64,000 nucleotides of DNA from Eubacteriaceae bacterium (GTDB lineage Bacteria; Bacillota; Clostridia; Lachnospirales; Lachnospiraceae), in assembly GCA_910575665.1 (NCBI GenBank), contig CAJTFB010000019.1, positions 22,888 to 86,887 on the forward strand, read 5' to 3'. The notes under the pieces were generated by a model that made no database searches, had not been told where the DNA came from, and was given only the letters and a program-made list of their open reading frames with translations. The position numbers and the translations under genes were made by a program. This document shows positions 1-9,165 of the stretch, one piece after another (within the stretch, counting starts at the first letter, position 1; each line of letters starts with the position of its first letter).

Positions 1-2
1 AT

Positions 3-509
3 GGCGTGGGGTTGGGGCTTGTATTTTCCAGGAATACCTCTACGGGAGGAAGCGACTTGCTGAGTACATTGCTAAATCACTGGTTTCCGGGATTCAGTAT
101 ATCGGAGCTTTTGATCATCATTGATGGCGCTATTGTACTGGGGGGAATGTTTTTCTTTGGCATGCAGACGGGGATGTATTCCATTGTCGCCGTATTTATC
201 ACGGGAAAGGTGTCGGATGCGCTGCTGGATGGCCTCAAGTTCGCCAAAATGGCGTACATTATATCTGATTCTCCCGCCAAAATCTCCGAAGAAGTCATGC
301 GTCGTCTGGACCGGGGCGTCACCGGCCTGAATGGGAAAGGGATGTATTCAGGTAAGGATAAAAATGTACTTTTGTGTGTTGTGTCCAAAAAAGAGGTGGT
401 TCGCCTGATTGAAATTGTGAAAAATGCCGATGAAAATGCCTTTGTTATCGTTATGGATGCCAAGGAAGTTCAGGGGGAGGGATTTATCGAAAAAAGTGTA
501 GGTTGTTAG
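3..509 (+). CDS. YitT family membrane protein, 3' part
   Basis: C-terminal part of a YitT-type integral membrane protein (DUF161 membrane region followed by a DUF2179 cytoplasmic domain). The frame is open to the window edge, so the start lies upstream. Visible are two hydrophobic segments (about residues 30-50 and 55-75 of the visible part), then a soluble domain with the motif GVTGLNGKGMYSGKD, typical of DUF2179, and the stretch VLLCVVSKKEV. The family is widespread in Firmicutes; its transport substrate or function is not established. It ends before an AT-rich gap of about 125 nt leading to the next gene. Confidence 0.8.
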   Translation, partial: GVGLGLVFSRNTSTGGSDLLSTLLNHWFPGFSISELLIIIDGAIVLGGMFFFGMQTGMYSIVAVFITGKVSDALLDGLKFAKMAYIISDSPAKISEEVMRRLDRGVTGLNGKGMYSGKDKNVLLCVVSKKEVVRLIEIVKNADENAFVIVMDAKEVQGEGFIEKSVGC

Positions 510-635
510 TTATGCAAATTAGACAAAGATTTACGAATTATTTATGAAATTTGGATATAGAGTTTTTGGACAAAATAGTGTATAGTGTTAATTGAAGATG
601 TTATGCAAATATTAATTTCCAGGGAGGAACATGTA

Positions 636-1748
636 ATGGCAAGTTTATCATTAAAAAACATCAACAAAGTATATCCAAATGGATTTCATGCGGTAAAGGA
701 TTTTAACCTTGAGATCGAAGACAAAGAGTTTATTATCTTTGTAGGTCCTTCAGGATGTGGTAAATCTACGACACTTCGTATGATCGCTGGTTTGGAAGAG
801 ATTTCAAACGGAGAGTTGTGGATTGGCGATAAGTTAGTAAATGACGTAGAACCCAAAGATAGAGACATCGCGATGGTTTTCCAGAACTACGCGTTGTATC
901 CACATATGTCAGTATATGACAACATGGCATTTGGTCTGAAGCTGAGAAAGGTTCCGAAAGATCAGATCGAGCGCCTAGTACATGAAGCAGCTAAGATTCT
1001 TGATATTGAGCATTTGCTTGATCGTAAACCGAAGGCTTTGTCTGGTGGACAGAGACAGCGTGTGGCGATGGGACGTGCGATTGTGCGTGATCCAAAAGTA
1101 TTCCTTATGGATGAGCCTCTTTCTAACCTCGATGCAAAGCTTCGTGTTCAGATGCGTATTGAGATTTCCAAACTTCATCAGAGACTGGAGACGACGATCA
1201 TCTACGTAACCCATGACCAGACAGAGGCGTTGACCCTTGGTACACGTATCGTCGTTATGAAAGACGGAGTGGTACAGCAGGTTGACAGTCCATTGGATCT
1301 CTATATGAGACCGAATAACTTATTTGTAGCAGGATTCATTGGTTCACCTCAGATGAACTTCATCAAGGCAAGAGTGAATGTGTCTGGTTCCGATGTACTT
1401 CTTACCTTTGGTGCTAACACCGTGAAGCTTCCAGAAAGCAAAGCGAAGAAGTTGATTGAAGGTGGTTATGAGGATAAGGATGTGATCTTCGGTATTCGTC
1501 CAGAAGATATTAAAGATGAAGAGATGTTCATCAGCAATTCACCGGATACGACTCTTGAGGCTACTGTTAAAGTATATGAGATGCTTGGTGCGGAAGTATT
1601 CCTTTACTTCACCATTGAGAACCATGACATTACCGTTCGCGTGAATCCTCGTACGACAGCTCGTCCGGGTGACACGATCAAGATTGCACTCGATGCAGAG
1701 AAGATTCATCTGTTTGACAAAGAGACAGAGAACACCATTACAAACTAA
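636..1748 (+). CDS. ABC sugar importer ATPase, MsmK/UgpC/MalK type
   Basis: Cytoplasmic ATPase of a carbohydrate ABC importer, 370 aa, the usual family length. Walker A GPSGCGKST is at residues 37-45, followed by the signature LSGGQRQRVAMGRA, Walker B VFLMDEPLSNLDA and the H-loop VTHDQTEAL. A C-terminal TOBE-like regulatory domain of about 130 residues follows. The ATG at 636 is chosen because AGGGAGG lies at 621-627; an upstream in-frame ATG at 585 has no such site. No permease or binding-protein genes are adjacent, which fits the common pattern of one orphan MsmK-type ATPase serving several sugar importers (inference). The transcript ends at the hairpin at 1780-1826. Confidence 0.9.
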   Translation: MASLSLKNINKVYPNGFHAVKDFNLEIEDKEFIIFVGPSGCGKSTTLRMIAGLEEISNGELWIGDKLVNDVEPKDRDIAMVFQNYALYPHMSVYDNMAFGLKLRKVPKDQIERLVHEAAKILDIEHLLDRKPKALSGGQRQRVAMGRAIVRDPKVFLMDEPLSNLDAKLRVQMRIEISKLHQRLETTIIYVTHDQTEALTLGTRIVVMKDGVVQQVDSPLDLYMRPNNLFVAGFIGSPQMNFIKARVNVSGSDVLLTFGANTVKLPESKAKKLIEGGYEDKDVIFGIRPEDIKDEEMFISNSPDTTLEATVKVYEMLGAEVFLYFTIENHDITVRVNPRTTARPGDTIKIALDAEKIHLFDKETENTITN

Positions 1749-1779
1749 GCCTGGAATAATATTTATATGTAGATTATGT

Positions 1780-1826
1780 AAAAGCGTCAGTACCAGCGAT
1801 TTAGAATCGCTGGTACTGACGCTTTT
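1780..1826. terminator. Perfect 21-bp hairpin terminator after the sugar ATPase gene
   Basis: A 21-nt arm at 1780-1800 is perfectly complementary to 1806-1826 with a 5-nt loop (TTAGA). The ends are A-rich and T-rich, so it can act on the plus-strand gene. The convergent permease gene ends about 80 nt further on, so it may also serve the other strand. Confidence 0.75.
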
Positions 1827-1903
1827 AGCCTGTCCAAATTGGTATATAACGGTGATATTCTTTGCGGTAGATACAGTAGGGCAGAGATTGAATCCCAATA
1901 CAT

Positions 1904-3484
1904 TTATATATATAGACGGATTTTTGAGAGCATACGGTAAGCTATAAGAGCCAAAACCGCAATAACTACTGTCATGGCGATGACGATTTGTTGTGCATAT
2001 TCACGAGAAAGGACACAAAAATATACAGGAATAGCACTTAAAGCAAGCCCTACCCCAATTGTTGCTAAAACGGATATAGCACCGCCTTTTATCGCATAGT
2101 ACTCACTTGTCCAGTCAAAGCGAGGATATTTTACATTGAATAGCATTCCTACAGCAGAAATGAACAGGGCATATATCGTAGGTGTAACAAACAGTAAAAT
2201 AGTCTGCACCATAGTTAGTGGAAATGTAATTCTAAGTAAAATAAGACTGATCCATAAAATAGGCAAAATCACCGTCAGATTAACAAATATCTTTGCCTTA
2301 AAGACGGTAATTGTTTTTACGGGAGCAGAATACATAATCCATCTACTTCTTCCCTCAAGAGAAAGGGATGCAGACGTAGTACAACACATGCAGACAAAAA
2401 CAGATATTATCAAAGGAATTACCACTTCAAATATATCCATTATACCAATTGTTTCTAATTGTTGTATGATTACATCTGGCATATAAAATACCGCCATAAA
2501 AGAAATAACCAAAAGTACTATAATAACAATACATGAGTTTAATACGTAAATCGTGCATGAGAAAAATCTTGCTAATTCTCTCTTGTATAATGCCACAAAT
2601 GGAGAGGATACCGACAATTCTCCCAATCTGAAATCCTTTCCTGCATGATGTGAAAAGACTTGTGTATTCAGTCGCTTGTAAAAATGAGAAAGAACGATAA
2701 CAAAAGCAAACAATATAGCAATGGAACCAAAAACAAACATTCCGAAGCTTCCCCAATCGTTATACAACAACGCTTTTGAAAATAAAGAAGCAGGTGGGTA
2801 AAACTGATTAAAATAATGGATGATTATTGTACTTATGTCTGTTATCTGTGTTGTACTCATTGTCTGCAATTTGGAGCTTGCGAAAATCAGTAGCAATAGT
2901 CCAACAATGCTGAATACCAAAGCGACGGTATTATTATGTTTTGATCTTGAAGAAACGGCTACTATCAAAGTTCCGATTGCAAGTGCTATAAGCATAGGAA
3001 TAATTGGCGTTAATAACAAGGCAGAAAACAATATAAAATATCCACTGATTTTAACAGATGTATTCATACCATAAATAAAGATAGTAGGTATTAACACAAT
3101 TATTCCTATCAATAAATTCGTAATATAAAGCATGCTTAGTTTGCTTAATACGATAACCGTATTATTAACAGGTAAGGACATAATCATATCATAATCTTTC
3201 AATCCAATTAAAGCACCAGAGCTTTTTAAAAATGTCAGCAACAAGACAATCAAAGAATATATTACGATTACCAATGTAGGGATTGCTTGTACAAGCCCAA
3301 TACTCGCAAAGGTAGAACTGATATAGCCGCTCAAATAAAGGAGCATACCAATGATCGCCAGTCCAACGGCACCAAAGCATAAAGTACGTTTCTTTTCCTT
3401 TTTATCATGAGAATGTAATAAACGGTTTATGTCAAATAAACTGTATAATTGTATTTTAAATAAGAGTTTATATTTCCTTTCCAT
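1904..3484 (-). CDS. ABC-2 type export permease
   Basis: Membrane subunit (526 aa) of an ABC exporter with about 12 hydrophobic segments in two blocks separated by a cytoplasmic loop near residues 250-300. It carries no ATPase domain; its partner is the gene immediately upstream. The start at 3484 (MERKYKLL) has GGAGG about 8 nt upstream and overlaps the end of the ATPase gene by 17 nt, so translation is probably coupled. The architecture resembles large Firmicutes ABC-2 permeases used for export of drugs, peptides or other hydrophobic compounds. The substrate cannot be read from the sequence. Probably controlled by the ArsR-like regulator at 4306-4842 through shared palindromes. Confidence 0.8.
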   Translation of the reverse strand: MERKYKLLFKIQLYSLFDINRLLHSHDKKEKKRTLCFGAVGLAIIGMLLYLSGYISSTFASIGLVQAIPTLVIVIYSLIVLLLTFLKSSGALIGLKDYDMIMSLPVNNTVIVLSKLSMLYITNLLIGIIVLIPTIFIYGMNTSVKISGYFILFSALLLTPIIPMLIALAIGTLIVAVSSRSKHNNTVALVFSIVGLLLLIFASSKLQTMSTTQITDISTIIIHYFNQFYPPASLFSKALLYNDWGSFGMFVFGSIAILFAFVIVLSHFYKRLNTQVFSHHAGKDFRLGELSVSSPFVALYKRELARFFSCTIYVLNSCIVIIVLLVISFMAVFYMPDVIIQQLETIGIMDIFEVVIPLIISVFVCMCCTTSASLSLEGRSRWIMYSAPVKTITVFKAKIFVNLTVILPILWISLILLRITFPLTMVQTILLFVTPTIYALFISAVGMLFNVKYPRFDWTSEYYAIKGGAISVLATIGVGLALSAIPVYFCVLSREYAQQIVIAMTVVIAVLALIAYRMLSKIRLYI

Positions 3485-4202
3485 TTTCAACAACCTCCAT
3501 AAAAATATCTTCAAGGCTATGCTGACCTTTTATTTCCTCCATTGTTCCACTCGCAATCAGTTTTCCGTTGTTGATAATCGAAACAGTATCACATAATTTT
3601 TCAGCAACTTCCAGCACATGAGTAGAGAAGAAGATTGCACATCCCTTTTGGCAGGCTTCTTTCATTAAGTTTTTTAAATGAAAGGACGCTTCTGGGTCAA
3701 GACCGACAAAAGGTTCGTCAAATACAAATAATCTTGGACTATGAATAAACGCACCAATCAAAGCCAGTTTTTGTTTCATACCATGGGAATATGAACTGAT
3801 TAAATCCCCCAAACTATCCACTATTTTAAAAAGTTCTGCATACCTACGTATTTTAGAAGTCCGTTCATTTTCTGGGACGAGAAACATATCACAGATATAA
3901 TTCAAATATTGAATACCCGTGATATATTCATACAAATCGGGATTGTCTGGTATATATGCTGTAAGTGATTTGCACAAAACAGATTCTTTTTTAACGGAAT
4001 GACCATCAATAAGAATTTCTCCCTGTTCAAAATCCATAACACCAACAACCGCACGAATTGTTGTGGTTTTTCCTGCACCGTTATGACCGATAAAGGCATG
4101 AATTTCTCCACTTTTGACAGCAAGGTTTAGATCATCAACGGCTTTTTTACTACTAGAATAAATTTTAGAATAATGTTTGAGTTCAAGAATGTTTTTCTCC
4201 AT
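3468..4202 (-). CDS. ABC exporter ATP-binding protein
   Basis: ATPase partner (244 aa) of the ABC-2 permease. It has Walker A GHNGAGKTT near residue 39, a divergent signature YSHGMKQKLALI (SHGMK instead of SGGQ, as in EcsA-like ATPases), Walker B LFVFDEPFVGLDP and the H-loop FFSTHVLE. ATG at 4202 follows a GGAGGGG-type site on the minus strand. It is the first gene of a two-gene operon and overlaps the permease. Its promoter region holds palindromes (4222-4247) matching one in front of the regulator gene, suggesting repression by that regulator. Confidence 0.9.
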   Translation of the reverse strand: MEKNILELKHYSKIYSSSKKAVDDLNLAVKSGEIHAFIGHNGAGKTTTIRAVVGVMDFEQGEILIDGHSVKKESVLCKSLTAYIPDNPDLYEYITGIQYLNYICDMFLVPENERTSKIRRYAELFKIVDSLGDLISSYSHGMKQKLALIGAFIHSPRLFVFDEPFVGLDPEASFHLKNLMKEACQKGCAIFFSTHVLEVAEKLCDTVSIINNGKLIASGTMEEIKGQHSLEDIFMEVVENGKEI

Positions 4203-4221
4203 AGGAAACCCCTCCTCTTTT

Positions 4222-4247
4222 TATTATCGTTATGATAATAATATCAT
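4222..4247. promoter_or_regulatory. Operator-like palindromes before the ABC export operon
   Basis: TATTATC (4222-4228) and GATAATA (4234-4240) form a perfect inverted repeat. It overlaps ATGAT...ATCAT (4232-4247), which differs from the 16-bp palindrome at 4870-4885 at only one or two positions. Sharing between the exporter and regulator promoters suggests one repressor binds both. Confidence 0.6.
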
Positions 4248-4270
4248 TTAGATAATAAAAAGTCAAGAAA

Positions 4271-4301
4271 TTCCCGTCTACCATTTTTTGATAGACGGGA
4301 A
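4271..4301 (-). terminator. Terminator of the ArsR-like regulator gene
   Basis: TTCCCGTCTA (4271-4280) pairs with TAGACGGGAA (4292-4301) around an 11-nt loop. On the minus strand it is followed by a T-rich run, and it lies 5 nt past the regulator stop codon, between regulator and exporter operon. Confidence 0.75.
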
Positions 4302-4305
4302 AAGG

Positions 4306-4842
4306 TTAATCTGTATTTGGTGGAGAAATAATTAAGCCAATAGAACGTAATTTTCTGTCGTTTCTCGGAGTATTGTTTCTGTAATTTTCTGTGATTTTAA
4401 GATAGCTTTTCATAAAATCTTCCAATTCATCATCAGATAAATAAAGTGGTGCTAGAGAGAAACCCGATTTATCATTTACTATATCTATATTATCTCTGTT
4501 ACAATATTCTTGAAACAGTTCTGCAAATCCCAACATGTACTGCATGAATGCCTGCATATATGCTTCACCAGAATTGTTATCTAATATGCTGCTCATTTCT
4601 GCTTTTAGGTCGATTGCTAGAGCATATGTTTTTTCGACTGCACCACGCACCTGTGCTTGATTGACTATCTTTAATATACCATCCATAGTCATCTTTTTTA
4701 AATATCTGTAAAGTGTTGCGGGGGGAATATCAGAACATGTTTCAGACAAGTGTTTTGCTGTAGTCTGCTCACAATTTAAAATTTCTAACAGTAATTTACA
4801 TTTTGCTGGGTGTTTCACTATTTCCATGATATGTTTATTCAT
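4306..4842 (-). CDS. ArsR-like winged-helix transcriptional regulator
   Basis: A 178-aa DNA-binding protein. Residues 5-75 have an ArsR/HTH_20-like winged-helix pattern (LLLEILN...TAKHLSETCSDIPPATLYRYLKKM, then a wing with GAVEKTYAL). The C-terminal 100 residues are helical and probably form the dimer or ligand part. No metal-binding cysteine pair of classical ArsR sensors is seen, so an organic ligand is more likely (inference). It sits directly upstream of the ABC exporter in the same orientation but has its own terminator. A perfect 16-bp palindrome lies before its start, consistent with autoregulation. Confidence 0.75.
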   Translation of the reverse strand: MNKHIMEIVKHPAKCKLLLEILNCEQTTAKHLSETCSDIPPATLYRYLKKMTMDGILKIVNQAQVRGAVEKTYALAIDLKAEMSSILDNNSGEAYMQAFMQYMLGFAELFQEYCNRDNIDIVNDKSGFSLAPLYLSDDELEDFMKSYLKITENYRNNTPRNDRKLRSIGLIISPPNTD

Positions 4843-4869
4843 AATCGGTCCTCCTAAATTCAGCCCGTT

Positions 4870-4885
4870 ATGATAATATTATCAT
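4870..4885. promoter_or_regulatory. 16-bp palindromic operator of the regulator gene
   Basis: ATGATAATATTATCAT is a perfect palindrome 28 nt upstream of the regulator start. A near copy lies in front of the exporter operon at 4232-4247. Confidence 0.65.
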
Positions 4886-4954
4886 CTTAATAGTAAAAAT
4901 TCAAGTTTGCTCTCTGTTTTGTTTGAAACTGTTTTACCGATAGAGAAAATAGAT

Positions 4955-5000
4955 AAAAAGAATGGGTGGCTATTTTTTATGGCAGCCACCCATTCTTTTT
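4955..5000. terminator. Bidirectional hairpin terminator
   Basis: AAAAAGAATGGGTGGCT (4955-4971) pairs perfectly with 4984-5000 around a 12-nt loop, with A and T tracts on the outer ends. It lies 52 nt past the chemoreceptor stop codon on the minus strand. Confidence 0.8.
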
Positions 5001-5052
5001 TACATGTTGTATAGAAGTAAGATTCATGCTAATAAATATACAATTAATGGTT

Positions 5053-7101
5053 TTACGAAAACTTATTGATGATGTCATGAATGAACAGAGCATTTTTCTC
5101 GTTGTTTTTAACCACACTGGACAATACTTCTGTTGCGGAGGTGGTTCGATAGATCTTCTCGATAATATCATCGACTCCGATGGCATTTTCGCCAGAAGCG
5201 CTCTGTACGGTCTCGATTTGATCTTTGATATTAGTCACAGCCTCAACAAACATGGTAGAGACTTCATTAATTTCTTCTATGATTGTCTTGATCGTTGTGA
5301 TTGAGGAATTGTATTCATTTGCGATATCCACAAATTCCCGGAACTGTTCTGCTACATCGGATTTGAGAAATGTTATCATATTATTGAAGCAGCTCTGTAC
5401 ATGTTCTATATTGGAAGTGGTATCACCGCAGATCGATTGGATCTGAGTGGCAGTTTCGGAAGAACTGTTTGCCAGTTTGCCGATCTCACTTGCCACAACA
5501 GCAAAGCCTTTTCCTGCTTCTCCGGCTCTTGCCGCTTCGATGGAAGCATTGAGGGACAGGAGATTGGTCTGGCTTGTGATATCGAGGATCTGGGTTGCCA
5601 TATCATTGATGCGCATAAGAGACTGCAATTTGACCATGGCTTCTTCAATGCTTTTCTGGTTTTCCTCGATACCGGACTCTGTGGACTGCAGTGAATTGTT
5701 CGCGTTATGCTTCATTTCACTGACAACTTTCATCAGGTTCTCGCTTTTCTGACTTCCCATCAATACTTTTTCTTCAATCTGCTGAACCATATCAGCGATT
5801 CGGGAGATTTCATTTCCTACACGATTTATGGCTTCGTTGGTGGTATCTGTCGTTGCGAGAAGTTCTTCTGTCGTCGCTGAATTATCTTCAGAACATTCCA
5901 AAAGAACGTGGGAAGATTCTGTCATCTTTTTGGCCGAATCCGATAGGAAGTCGGAACACTGGGTCAGCGTTGCCACAATTTTACTGAAGGTAAAGAATAA
6001 AGAATCCATCGCAGAAGCGATCTGGCCGATCTCGCTCTTTCGATCGGTGTATTTTTTTAGTTTTGGATCTGGAGTGAGGTGAAGACTTTTTAATTCGATA
6101 ATGGAATTTTCGATCACCTTCAATGGCTTAATGCTGAAGCGGATCATAAACCAGGAAAGCAGTGCAATCAGGATAAAAGCTGCGATACAGATCACTCCAA
6201 GTGTTCTCATGCTTTTGTTTGCCTGTGCGTAGATCTCTGCCTGACTGTCACTCAATGCCACGGCCCAGCCACGATCCGGTAAGGCACGATAGGCAGCGAT
6301 GGAATCGGATTTGTCTGAGGCAACATATTCGAGAGTCCCGCTTGTCTTTTTAGCATCCTTATGTATCACATCAATAACAGAGAGAAGCATTTTGTCTTCG
6401 ATGGGCTGTGCCATGAGAGATTCATCCTCATTAAAGATATGAACACCGGTCTCTGTGTTAATCATATAGTATTTTGCGTTCTTTAATCCCTCTACTGTCA
6501 GAGAATCAAGCATCTCTTTCAGACCGGCAGCGAAAGGACCTCCCCCAACATAACCAAGAATGGTCTTACCATCTTCATCAAAAACTGGACAATACATGGA
6601 TAAAATTAGTTTTTTTGATGCGGGGGATACGATGATTCCTGTGTTGTAAAGACCATTTGCCTTTGTCATGGCATCTTGTAACGCCTTCAGACCATCTCCT
6701 TCTCTGGTTGTGATCCCTACAACTTCTGGGTTAGAATGGGCGATCACATGGGTATCCCACTCACCGATATAGATTCCCTCCCAGTTATCCAGACCTTCAA
6801 AATAATTCAGGGTAAAATCCTGAGCGGTCTTTTGCAAATTCTTATCGGATGGATTTTTCAGGAAAGCCGCTACCACTGGTGCCTTACTGTAGGCGATCAA
6901 CATATTTTCTGAGTCGGTTACATACTGTTCAATAATTTTTGTCTTCGCTTCCAGAGAGGTATTCATATTGTCAATGGAAGTTGTCTTCATAGCTGTTGTC
7001 ATACTGTTATTCGCAAAAAGAAACAGCAGTAAAATACAGATTGCGGATACAATAGCAATGGCGGCAGTTATGACGGTACTTAATTTTCGGTTTTTGATCA
7101 T
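5053..7101 (-). CDS. Methyl-accepting chemotaxis protein with dCache-like sensor
   Basis: Membrane chemoreceptor, 682 aa. An N-terminal membrane segment (about residues 10-30) precedes an extracellular dCache-like domain (about 40-285; [19 protein letters not shown] and [12 protein letters not shown] are typical). A second membrane segment (about 300-320), a HAMP-like linker and a cytoplasmic signalling domain follow. The signalling tip reads [20 protein letters not shown], the conserved CheA/CheW contact hairpin. dCache receptors usually bind amino acids or other small metabolites. No other chemotaxis or flagellar genes are in the window, so it is an orphan receptor gene with its own terminator. 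Confidence 0.92.
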   Translation of the reverse strand: MIKNRKLSTVITAAIAIVSAICILLLFLFANNSMTTAMKTTSIDNMNTSLEAKTKIIEQYVTDSENMLIAYSKAPVVAAFLKNPSDKNLQKTAQDFTLNYFEGLDNWEGIYIGEWDTHVIAHSNPEVVGITTREGDGLKALQDAMTKANGLYNTGIIVSPASKKLILSMYCPVFDEDGKTILGYVGGGPFAAGLKEMLDSLTVEGLKNAKYYMINTETGVHIFNEDESLMAQPIEDKMLLSVIDVIHKDAKKTSGTLEYVASDKSDSIAAYRALPDRGWAVALSDSQAEIYAQANKSMRTLGVICIAAFILIALLSWFMIRFSIKPLKVIENSIIELKSLHLTPDPKLKKYTDRKSEIGQIASAMDSLFFTFSKIVATLTQCSDFLSDSAKKMTESSHVLLECSEDNSATTEELLATTDTTNEAINRVGNEISRIADMVQQIEEKVLMGSQKSENLMKVVSEMKHNANNSLQSTESGIEENQKSIEEAMVKLQSLMRINDMATQILDITSQTNLLSLNASIEAARAGEAGKGFAVVASEIGKLANSSSETATQIQSICGDTTSNIEHVQSCFNNMITFLKSDVAEQFREFVDIANEYNSSITTIKTIIEEINEVSTMFVEAVTNIKDQIETVQSASGENAIGVDDIIEKIYRTTSATEVLSSVVKNNEKNALFIHDIINKFS

Positions 7102-7273
7102 TTTTATCCGTCTCCTTTATTAGAATATAGGTGAATCATAGTAATTATTATTATAATAGATAAACTTGTCTGGCACAATGATTTACAACGAGAGAAAGTT
7201 GACATATTTAGCATATATTTTACATATTTGGAATTGGTTGTGTTTCAAATTGGTTGTGTTTCTATAAAGTTGC

Positions 7274-7302
7274 TTTACTTTTTAGTAAAAAAATGATACA
7301 AT
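7274..7302 (+). promoter_or_regulatory. Promoter and possible operator of the CdaR-like gene
   Basis: TTTACT (7274-7279), 17 nt, then TACAAT (7297-7302). The -35 is one arm of a perfect inverted repeat TTTACT-TTTT-AGTAAA (7274-7289), a possible operator. Just upstream ATTGGTTGTGTTT is directly repeated near 7233 and 7249. Confidence 0.5.
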
Positions 7303-7347
7303 AATTCATAATGCGACAAGAGTAGACTTGCATTCGGAGGTGTGGTT

Positions 7348-8436
7348 ATGATATCAAATCAGATACTGCAGAATACTGTAGATGGTATTAAGGGGATTAC
7401 GAAAAATGAACTGTGTGTGATGGATACAGAGGGAAACGTATTGGCTTCGACATCGGATGAACTATCTCGTTTTGTGGAGGAAGGAAAGAATTTTGTCCAA
7501 TCGCCTGCAGACAGCCAGGCAATGAATGGATTTCAGTTTTTTAAGATCTATGATGAGACCCAGCTGGAGTATGTTGTGGTCATACAGGGGGATTCAGAGG
7601 AGGTCTACACCATAGGAAAGATCTTGGTGTTCCAGATCCAGAGTCTATTGGTAGCCTATAAGGAAAGATATGACAAGGATAATTTTATAAAGAATCTTCT
7701 TCTTGATAATTTGCTCATGGTGGATATCTTTAACCGTGCCAAAAAACTTCATATAGAAATGAATGCAAGAAGAGTTGCTTTTATCATCGAGACCAATAAG
7801 GAAAAGGACAGTGGTGCGCTGGAGACGGTGCGGAGTATGTTTGCTTCCCATACGAAAGATTTTATCACTGCTGTAGATGAGAAGAATATCATTCTCGTAA
7901 AAGAGATTGGTCAAAAGGAAAAGCTCGAAGATCTGGAGAAAACGGCAGAGGTGATCGTGGATATGCTGAATACGGAGGCGATGTCCAGGGTTCATGTGGC
8001 GTTTGGTACGATTGTCAAAGATCTGAAAGAGGTTTCTAGGTCCTATAAAGAGGCAAAGATGGCTCTGGATGTAGGCAAGATTTTTTACAGCGATAAAAAG
8101 GTTATTGCCTACAGCAATCTCGGCATTGGACGTTTGATCTATCAGCTTCCCATGCCTCTGTGTAAAATGTTTATCAAAGAAATTTTTTCCGATAAGACGC
8201 CAGATCAGTTTGATGAGGAGACGCTGAGCACGATTAACAAATTTTTTGAGAACAACCTGAATGTCTCGGAGACGTCAAGACAGCTCTATATACACCGGAA
8301 TACGCTAGTATACCGGCTGGATAAGCTCCAGAAGAGCACTGGACTTGACCTTCGGGTTTTTGACGATGCGATCACCTTTAAGATTGCCCTTATGGTTGTA
8401 AAATATATGAATTATCTGGAAACCATGGATTATTAA
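7348..8436 (+). CDS. CdaR/PucR-family transcriptional regulator
   Basis: Transcriptional regulator, 362 aa. Residues 1-130 match a sugar-diacid-recognition-like domain (QNTVDGIKGI, CVMDTEGNVLAST). A degenerate GGDEF-like middle domain and a C-terminal HTH_30 domain follow (FFENNLNVSETSRQLYIHRN, then TLVYRLDKLQKSTGLDLR). ATG at 7348 is chosen because GGAGG lies 7 nt upstream; an earlier GTG at 7342 has no better site. It stands 15 nt ahead of ftsE, the same order seen in other Lachnospiraceae. It may regulate or simply be co-transcribed with the division/cell-wall block; the effector is unknown. Confidence 0.85.
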   Translation: MISNQILQNTVDGIKGITKNELCVMDTEGNVLASTSDELSRFVEEGKNFVQSPADSQAMNGFQFFKIYDETQLEYVVVIQGDSEEVYTIGKILVFQIQSLLVAYKERYDKDNFIKNLLLDNLLMVDIFNRAKKLHIEMNARRVAFIIETNKEKDSGALETVRSMFASHTKDFITAVDEKNIILVKEIGQKEKLEDLEKTAEVIVDMLNTEAMSRVHVAFGTIVKDLKEVSRSYKEAKMALDVGKIFYSDKKVIAYSNLGIGRLIYQLPMPLCKMFIKEIFSDKTPDQFDEETLSTINKFFENNLNVSETSRQLYIHRNTLVYRLDKLQKSTGLDLRVFDDAITFKIALMVVKYMNYLETMDY

Positions 8437-8451
8437 TCGGGGAGGGTTAGG

Positions 8452-9165
8452 ATGGATACGAATAAACCGTTGCCGATCATTGCGCTGGATGCCGTGAGCA
8501 AACAGTATCAGACCGGAGTCGATGCGTTGAAAGACGTTTCAATTCGCATCGAACAGGGGGAGTTTGTTTTTGTGGTGGGAAAGAGTGGTTCTGGCAAATC
8601 CACATTTATTAAACTGCTTTTAAAAGAACTGGACCCTACATCTGGGAAATTGTATATTGCGGGACGGCTCGTAAATAAACTGAGACGCAAGCAGGTGCCT
8701 TTGTACCGCAGAAACATTGGTGTGGTATTTCAGGATTTCCGTCTTTTAAAGGATCGTACCGTCTTTGAAAATGTGGCGTTTGCCCAGAGGATCATTGGGA
8801 GAAATAAACGGGAGATCATCCGGAATGTATCCACTATGCTTACCATTGTCGGACTGACAGAGAAAGCCGATGCCTATCCTCATGAGCTCTCCGGAGGGGA
8901 GCAGCAGCGGGTGGCGATCGCCAGAGCGCTGGTAAACCAGCCCACCATACTTCTTGCCGACGAACCTACAGGAAATCTGGATCCACAGAATGCTTGGGAG
9001 ATCATGATGCTTTTACAGGAAGTAAATAAAATGGGCACTACAGTTGTAGTCGTGACGCATAACAATGATATTGTGGATATCATGCAGAAACGGGTAGTGA
9101 CACTAGAGGAAGGACATGTGATCCGGGACGATAAAAAAGGTGGATATGAATATGAGAGGGATTAG
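8452..9165 (+). CDS. ftsE: Cell division ATP-binding protein FtsE
   Basis: ATPase of the FtsEX complex, which controls peptidoglycan hydrolases across the membrane during growth or division rather than transporting a substrate. 237 aa, slightly longer than the usual 220-230. Walker A GKSGSGKS, the FtsE-typical stretch NIGVVFQDFRLLKDRTVFENVAF, signature LSGGEQQRVAIARAL, Walker B LLADEPTGNLDP and an H-loop VTHN are all present. GGGGAGGG precedes the ATG. The 3' end overlaps ftsX by 14 nt, indicating coupled translation. Confidence 0.95.
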   Translation: MDTNKPLPIIALDAVSKQYQTGVDALKDVSIRIEQGEFVFVVGKSGSGKSTFIKLLLKELDPTSGKLYIAGRLVNKLRRKQVPLYRRNIGVVFQDFRLLKDRTVFENVAFAQRIIGRNKREIIRNVSTMLTIVGLTEKADAYPHELSGGEQQRVAIARALVNQPTILLADEPTGNLDPQNAWEIMMLLQEVNKMGTTVVVVTHNNDIVDIMQKRVVTLEEGHVIRDDKKGGYEYERD

